Below, piece after piece: positions 58,382 to 64,000 of a stretch of 64,000 bases of DNA. The stretch's first letter is position 1. Each line of letters begins with the position of its first letter. This DNA is from Fragilariopsis cylindrus CCMP1102 (Eukaryota > Bacillariophyta > Bacillariophyceae > Bacillariales > Bacillariaceae). The position numbers were made by a program, and so were the translations under genes. The notes below the pieces were generated by a model. It made no database searches and was not told the DNA's origin. It saw only the letters and a program-made list of their open reading frames with translations. The stretch is taken from assembly GCA_900095095.1 (NCBI GenBank), contig FMBT01000500.1, forward strand, positions 1-64,000. Direction: 5' to 3'.

Positions 58382-58810
58382 GGTTGATTATTATTCTTCG
58401 TCTATTTTACCGAACGTCAATGCGTCCCATTCGATCAGTTATCGTCGTCTTTTTGTGTAGATAAATGAAAATGAATGATTTGAACACATTGAACAAACGA
58501 ACAAAATTTGAAAAAATTGAATACAGTATCGCAAATGTGGGGATTGGAAAATTCGGGGATTCGATTCATTTCGAATAGAACCCTTGAAACAACATATTCA
58601 ATATCGTAGAGCAATTTGAAATTTAAAAATTCCTTCTTTGCTACCGGTAACGTTAGCGAAGATTGAATGCCAACGAATAATCTTCGCTCATACTTCCTCT
58701 CCCTCTCTTTCGTTATTACGTTATTACACATTACATGAATCCTACCAATCTAATCGTGTATCGAATCGAATCCAGGCTGTCGAAGTACAACTAACCACAA
58801 ACTGCATAAC
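58382..58810. other. Divergent intergenic region
   Basis: Lies between the small membrane protein and the MscS gene. No gene or motif is supported. Confidence 0.4.
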
Positions 58811-60383
58811 ATGACCATAAAGATGACGATATTACAACCTTCCCAACGTAATAATGGATACACGTACCCTGTGTTATCCTTGCTACTACTATTATTATTG
58901 GTGAATCATGGAAATCACATACGAAGTAGTAGCGTTAGTGCATTCATTATTCGTCCATCATCAGTACATGTACATAGTGTTGCTACACAAGTACCGACAG
59001 CTGCTTCATCACCTCGCATAATAACTTCAAGTACAAGTACAACCGCTCTTACAGCATCAGCAATACCAACACAAAATCTTGCTATCGCAGGAAAGATTGT
59101 TCCATTTTTACAACTTGTTTTTAATAAAAGGACGGCATCAACAATATGTTTGAACCTACAAAAAGCAACTAATTTTTTTGAATCAATTACTATTGCATCA
59201 ATTGGTTTGGTTTTCGGAGCCCGTTGTACGATTCATATATGAAAAATGGTTAAAAAAGTGGAGAAATAATAAAGATTTTGAACAAACATATCTATATTAT
59301 ATCTGGAAACTTACATCGGAAGTTGCACAAATTGCATCTATAGTTTACGCTGTTGATTGTTTAGAAATTGCTTTGACGTCTATGCATGTAAAATTTGCAA
59401 TGAACAATAATCTTGGTGATTGCTTAGCTGCAGTATTATATACCGCATGGATAGGACGGAAATTATCTGTATGGAAGGAGAGTTATTTACAGTATCAAGT
59501 CAGAAAATCAGGGGGGAGGAATATATATGGAAGGTACTTTTTTCTAAATCGCATAGCAGATGTTGCTATCTCAATCGCTACGATACTACATATTGCGGAT
59601 AATTTACAAATATCAACCAGTACAGCTTTTAATCGATTCTTTGCATTGGGTGGTGTGGGAACGTTAGTTTTATCTCTTGCATCAAAGGGTATCGCTGAAC
59701 AATTTGTTGGTGGATTAGCATTATCAACAACTGACAAATTCTTTGAGGTGATGCGATCCAACTCGGTGACGGAATCAGTGGAGCGGTTGTCCGAACTGGA
59801 TGGATGAGTACCGATATACGTAGAAGTGATGAAACTATTATACGTGTACCGAATGGACAAGTTGCAGAGCAACGTGTAACGAATCTAAGTAGAACAAGAT
59901 TATCACAGGTAACACACACAATACGATGTAAGTATTCTGATATTGAAAAAGTATCACAACTTGTTATAGACATAAAAGATGAAGTTCAAAAGGACTGTCC
60001 GAAACTAATAACAGACGGTACACGACCATGTCGAGTCCATTGGCAAACGTTCAATGATGATCATATTGAAATTAATGTTGATTTTCGATTCCGTATTCCC
60101 TTGATTGGTGATCCATATCACGACAATAAACAGAAATGTAATATCGCTATAGGAAGGGCTATGAAAAACAACGATGTTGAATTTGCAATACCTACGCGTA
60201 ACACCAATGGATACAGGGTAAATAATAATATTAATAATAAGAATGACCTGCAGCCATATCAGGCTACTCAACAGATCGACGATGAAAAATCAGAGTTGAA
60301 TGAAGATGCAGCTATAGATAGAGATCCACATCTTCTTAAATTATATTTTATTGATACACTAAAAAAAACTATGTGTCTTGTAA
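58811..60383 (+). CDS. MscS-family mechanosensitive channel, plastid-targeted, frame-broken
   Basis: The signal peptide (VLSLLLLLLLVNHG... SSSVSAF/IIR) has the plastid A-F motif. Membrane segments follow, then the MscS pore/beta signature FALGGVGTLVLSLASKGIAE, QFVGGLALS, and past a break DAIQLGDG, RTGWMSTDIRRSDETIIRVP, which matches the beta domain of MscS/MSL proteins. Plastid MSL channels release ions under osmotic stress. Breaks: near 59217 (one G too many) and near 59747 (one G missing; FFEV then DAIQ). As sequenced the frame runs on to 60607, antisense to the methyltransferase. If the A8 run at 60361-60368 is really A7, the protein ends LKKLCVL at 60383, giving about 524 residues. I prefer that end. 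Confidence 0.8.
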
Positions 60384-60413
60384 TCATTATTAATCTGATG
60401 ATATATGTTACCA

Positions 60414-61382
60414 TTAATTTTTTCCTTTTTCTTCCATATGCTATATATGCAGATGATGGTATAGAAATAATAGTACTTGCACTTGTACCACCACCTCGTT
60501 CTTTGGCTAATTCTATAACACGAGAACGGAATTTTGTTTTTGTTTCTTTATCCATTTTGGATATCATATCTACTGTATTTGGTGACGTTAATGCAAATCG
60601 ACTATAAAATTCTTCAGGTGAAGCAACAATCAGTTGCTTTGATATAGGACCAATAATGTGTATACTATCAATACAGCATCCAGCATCAATCATTAATTGT
60701 TGTAATACATCTATTGATCCTGTTATTCGTTTTGGTGTTCCTGTTGAAATCAAATTTGGGCAAATTTCTTTTGCCACATCAGGAAAGATACGGAATGCTT
60801 GTGTTTGTTCTTCTGATCCCCATGCTGTAAACGCTACTGCTCCTTCACCATTACTTTTGGCACATCGTAGCATTTCTTTTACACCTTCCAAGCAATCTTT
60901 AAAGAATATAACACCAAAATTTGATACAACAAAATCAAATGTATTGGTCCATTCATTTGGTAATGATATTTGACCATCAAGTATTGTTATAGATTCTGAT
61001 AATGATAAGTCATCATTATTATTTGTACTACTATCGTTTGATTCTTGCTCTTCTATTATTATTGCTAGTTGTTCTTCTACTCGTTGTTTTGTTCGTTGAA
61101 CCATTGAAGGTGAAATGTCAGTTGCTGTTACTTTTAATCCATATAATGAAATTGCTTGTAATGTGACCGTTCCAGTGCCACATGCAACATCGAGTAGTGA
61201 TAATTGTTTCTTCTTGTCGTTGTCATTATTATTATCAATTTGCACAACAGTCGTATTACTACTAGTAGTAGTCATATTTCTACTACTATTATCATATATC
61301 ATCATCCGACGAAGCATTTCTTCTGCAAATAGAGAAGTAAATGGTTCTACTCTTTTTTCATATTCGACAGTGAATTTGTCCC

Positions 61383-61416
<34 letters not shown>

Positions 61417-61611
61417 TGCTGATGCTGACATTGTAATAATGCTATCGATATGCACGTCTATTATTTGATGATGACGATGACGAATAATACGACGTGTCGT
61501 ATAGATGCTGCTACTATGCGAGGTGATTGATAGTTGAAAACAATCAACTGTATTATTGTTCGTTGAGACCACCAGAAGTATTATTACGACGAAGAATAAA
61601 GGCTGCAGCAT
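60414..61611 (-). CDS. Class I SAM-dependent methyltransferase with signal peptide
   Basis: The start at 61611 (MLQPLFFVVIILLVV) gives a signal peptide followed by DCFQLS, close to a plastid cleavage site. The frame upstream to 61683 is basic leader. The SAM-binding motif I is LLDVACGTGTVTLQA, motif II VTATDISPSMV, and the post-motif FDFVVSNFGVIFF is typical of the UbiE/Methyltransf_11 group. A Ser run (about 61381-61430) comes from a GAC/GAT repeat. As sequenced the frame continues to 60268. Losing one A from the run coding KRKK would end it as GRKRKN at 60414, just clear of the convergent MscS gene. Length is then about 399 residues. The substrate is unknown; small-molecule methylation is likely. 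Confidence 0.75.
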
Positions 61612-61826
61612 ATGAGAAACGTACTCTTTTCTTCTCCTCTCTTCTCTTCTCTTTTTTTGTTTCGATATCTTGCTTCTAATCAAGCTCTCTGATTACTCCC
61701 ACCTATTATCTTCTCTTTATCTCTCTTCTGCCTTTTTAGTGTATCAAAAACATCAAATGCATATCTTCCTTTTTAGTGTACCGTATCTAATAATATATCG
61801 AATTAAAAAAAAGATTCCCGCACCCT

Positions 61827-61834
61827 TTTGGCGC
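61827..61834 (+). promoter_or_regulatory. E2F-like site TTTGGCGC in a divergent promoter
   Basis: Perfect TTTSSCGC match, 99-106 bp upstream of the histidine phosphatase start (61933) and about 216 bp upstream of the methyltransferase start (61611) on the other strand. Identical to the site at 52709. Function is inferred. Confidence 0.35.
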
Positions 61835-61932
61835 GCTTTGACGAAGAATGTGCGGTAATAACAATCAAAAATCTATCGGCCTGTATTCTGCTTTCAACTT
61901 TCAACTTATACTACTCTATCATAAAAACTATT

Positions 61933-62944
61933 ATGATGTCTCGGTTCCTTCTCTTCACGTTAGTGTCGTCTGTCGTTTTTGTGCACAGTTTGTCGTCATC
62001 GTCATTGTTCTCGTCATCGTCATCCGTTTCAATGTCAGCCTTATCTGCTTCGGATGGCACCAGCTTCAACGAGATTCGGGCAACCCAAAATGACGACGAT
62101 GACAACAAAATAATAGCAACGCCTCGTCTGATTCATATTAAGGCCGAACGAATAGATTTGAAATCGATGGATAAATTGCGGGCCACTATTTCCGGCCAAG
62201 ATGATAATGACGATGACAATAACGTCCTCGTTACGAAAATCGTGCATTTTCAACGACACGGACAAGGGTATCATAATTTAATGGGTGATGTTTTAAGAGA
62301 CGTGGGTATCAAACCGGATATTTCTAGTAATGATCCGGCCGTGAATCCGTGGAGACGTCCTGAGATAGTTGATTCTCCTTTAACAGAAACAGGAAAAAAA
62401 ACAATGCGAACAACAACGAGAAATTGCGTCAAAACTCGCTCCGGAAGTTATGATAGTATCACCCTTATTACGGGCCGTTCAAACTGCTAAACTTAGTTTT
62501 GTGGATTGTGTGGCTCCTATAGATCATGTAACATCTGCTACTACTACTGATAATAGCATCCCATGGATCGCTCATGAAGGTTGTCGAGAAGAATTGGGTT
62601 GGTTGACATGCAACAAACGTCGTCCTCTATCAAAAATCAAAATCGATTTTCCGGAATTACAGTTTCTACCGTCGGATGTTACCGACGAGGACACATATTG
62701 GGATCCATTAAATTTTGAAAGTGATATATCAAAGGGAAATAGAATATATGACTTTCTTGTAAACTTTATTGCACGAAGAGATGAACGAAATATAGCAGTC
62801 GTTTGTCACTCGGCATGGCTATCTCACATGTGTAATTCTGTAATCGACTGTGATGGAGATACGAAACTAACCTCATGGTTTGATACTAGTGAAATCCGTT
62901 CGATGAAATTGACATTCTCTAAGACATCTACTGAAAATTTATAG
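61933..62944 (+). CDS. Histidine phosphatase (phosphoglycerate-mutase-like) family protein, one frame break
   Basis: ATG 61933 (MMSRFLLFTLVSSVVFVHS) provides a signal peptide, then a Ser-rich and acidic linker. The catalytic motif is VHFQRHGQGYHN at about residue 103 (RHG, with His as phospho-acceptor). PLTETGKK and, after the break, APEVMIVSPLLRAVQTA carry the second Arg, EELGW carries the acid, and VVCHSAWLSHM the second catalytic His. All core residues are present. An A8 run at 62394-62401 breaks the frame; A7 gives TGKKQCEQQREIASKLAP and one 336-residue protein. The family includes cofactor-dependent mutases and phosphatases, and the substrate cannot be assigned. The signal peptide points to the secretory route or plastid. 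Confidence 0.85.
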
Positions 62945-63116
62945 ACAAAAAATACATATTTAAGGTAGGGTTACAAAAGGGCGGCGAGCACTTTTTCTTT
63001 CAGTTTCGTTTTATATATTTCATAAATTATTCGACACTTTTTAGTACCCGACAAGTAGTATGAATGACTGATAGTGTATACGTACTGCTATAAATGAAAA
63101 ATGCTGTATTGTGTGC

Positions 63117-64000
63117 TTAATTTAGAAGTTCAATTCCAGGTCGTTCCTTTTGAAGCATTGTCATATTTTCTTGACTGAGATCACTTCGAAACCAACGCAA
63201 GGTGGATGAGGCGTTCCGAACAAATTTGATTAATGCGTTTTGTGGAACCATATTTTTATTAGTGCCGTCATAATAATCAGAACATTTTGCATTCCGAATC
63301 GAAACACGTTCGAGAGTCCTGCAGCAATAATGGAAGATGAACTCATGTATATGATTTTCTAGATTCGATATTCCATCTTTGTTTTGGTTTGAGCAAAAGA
63401 ATACTGAATCGTCCATGATAATTTCTATTAGATTCTTACTGGATAGCATATCATCTCCATTCAAATGGACACCGGAAAATTCATGAATATTATTCCATAT
63501 TACTTTTTCTAAATATGGACATCTGTATGAAAAATTCTCAAGAACTCGATAGGTTGTATTCGCATTTGAAAAATCAACGTCGCGTAAATTTGGTAGAATA
63601 TTAGACAAGGCATATGGAAGAGATAGGAAAACCGCTTCTCCAATTGGCGTCGACTGCGATGACAACGAAATATCCAATGACAAAATCCAATCCATTCGAA
63701 CATCCCTTGTGATCTCAGCTGCTAATCTGTGGAGAGGAATAAGATAACGTTTATGTACATCCTTCACGTGCATGCGAGGAAAACGTCGTAGCTTCTTACT
63801 TGTCTCGTTGTCCTTATTGTACAACAATTGCTGCAATAATATGCGTGTTGATCTACCCTTTGTTGGACTGATTTCAATTGTCGGGATAATTTTCCATTCT
63901 ATACCTAGTCTGAAACAATCTGTGTACACTTGTTTCGAAACAAGTGTCAAATTCATCAGTTCGTCTTGTGTCTCTCCTAAATAATTGAAGATATAAACAC
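63117..64000 (-). CDS. F-box-like protein with leucine-rich region (N-terminus beyond the right edge)
   Basis: The frame is open to base 64000, so it is partial at its N-terminus. The visible start IFNYLGETQDELMNLTLVSK resembles the second half of an F-box (IFxYL...DL..L.LVSK). The rest has loosely spaced Leu-rich segments with a 'LRDVDFSN', 'CPYLEKVIWNN', 'RTLERVSIRN', 'STLRWFRSDL' rhythm like irregular LRRs. F-box proteins select substrates for SCF ubiquitin ligases. Many diatom genomes carry expanded F-box/LRR-like families. ATG 63956 would be an internal Met, not the true start. About 293 residues are visible and no frame break was found. Confidence 0.65.
   Translation of the reverse strand, partial: VYIFNYLGETQDELMNLTLVSKQVYTDCFRLGIEWKIIPTIEISPTKGRSTRILLQQLLYNKDNETSKKLRRFPRMHVKDVHKRYLIPLHRLAAEITRDVRMDWILSLDISLSSQSTPIGEAVFLSLPYALSNILPNLRDVDFSNANTTYRVLENFSYRCPYLEKVIWNNIHEFSGVHLNGDDMLSSKNLIEIIMDDSVFFCSNQNKDGISNLENHIHEFIFHYCCRTLERVSIRNAKCSDYYDGTNKNMVPQNALIKFVRNASSTLRWFRSDLSQENMTMLQKERPGIELLN

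Noticed and set aside
60384-60607. C-terminal extension of the MscS frame
   Set aside because: Antisense to conserved methyltransferase sequence and removed by a single homopolymer correction.
12537-62944. Programmed ribosomal frameshifting as the cause of the breaks
   Set aside because: Breaks differ in direction, lack a common slippery heptamer, and mostly coincide with homopolymers.
1-64000. CRISPR arrays, prophage, insertion sequences, bacterial operons
   Set aside because: No spaced direct-repeat arrays, transposase or terminal inverted repeats were seen; introns and targeting peptides mark the DNA as eukaryotic nuclear.

Overview
The window looks like nuclear DNA of a diatom or close stramenopile relative. 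It is AT-rich, and its spliceosomal GT-AG introns are short (about 100-215 bp). Several proteins start with a signal peptide followed by the 'A-F' plastid cleavage motif (SLAF, TSAF, ISAF, VSAF, CPF). It also holds gene families typical of diatoms: DUF6824, helicase-associated (HA) repeats and very acidic secreted proteins. Exons were joined by hand from splice sites and codon phase. No database search was possible.

Layout. 0-14 kb: a partial secreted or plastid protein, a duplicated non-coding block, protoporphyrinogen oxidase, a Sec63-domain ER protein, a RING-H2 membrane protein, a TB2/DP1/HVA22 protein, plastid TypA/BipA GTPase and cytosolic seryl-tRNA synthetase. 14-24 kb: tRNA-Asn and a 2582-residue UBR-box N-recognin. 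24-34.4 kb: a winged-helix + TALE homeodomain + DUF6824 protein, a decayed HA-repeat pseudogene, a CRTISO-like carotenoid isomerase, tRNA-Arg, tRNA-Gly, and a six-exon membrane protein that may be STRA6-like. 35-51 kb: HRD1 ubiquitin ligase, a secreted acidic repeat protein, a short-chain dehydrogenase and a kinesin-light-chain-type TPR protein. 51-64 kb: a RING/ankyrin protein, a 57-residue MGTIS protein, a PPR protein, a lumenal FKBP, a small membrane protein, an MscS channel, a methyltransferase, a histidine phosphatase and a partial F-box protein.

Themes. Plastid functions recur (PPOX, TypA, CRTISO, FKBP, probably MscS and PPR). So do ubiquitin and ER quality-control functions (UBR, HRD1, two further RING proteins, F-box, Sec63-like). 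No operon-like organisation is expected or seen.

Sequence quality matters when reading this annotation. At least a dozen otherwise well-conserved genes carry one-base frame breaks, mostly in short homopolymers, and these concentrate between 51 and 62.5 kb. Neighbouring genes of several kb are intact. I read most breaks as consensus errors rather than biology. The strongest candidate for something new is the winged-helix/homeodomain/DUF6824 fusion, followed by the internally duplicated acidic secreted protein.
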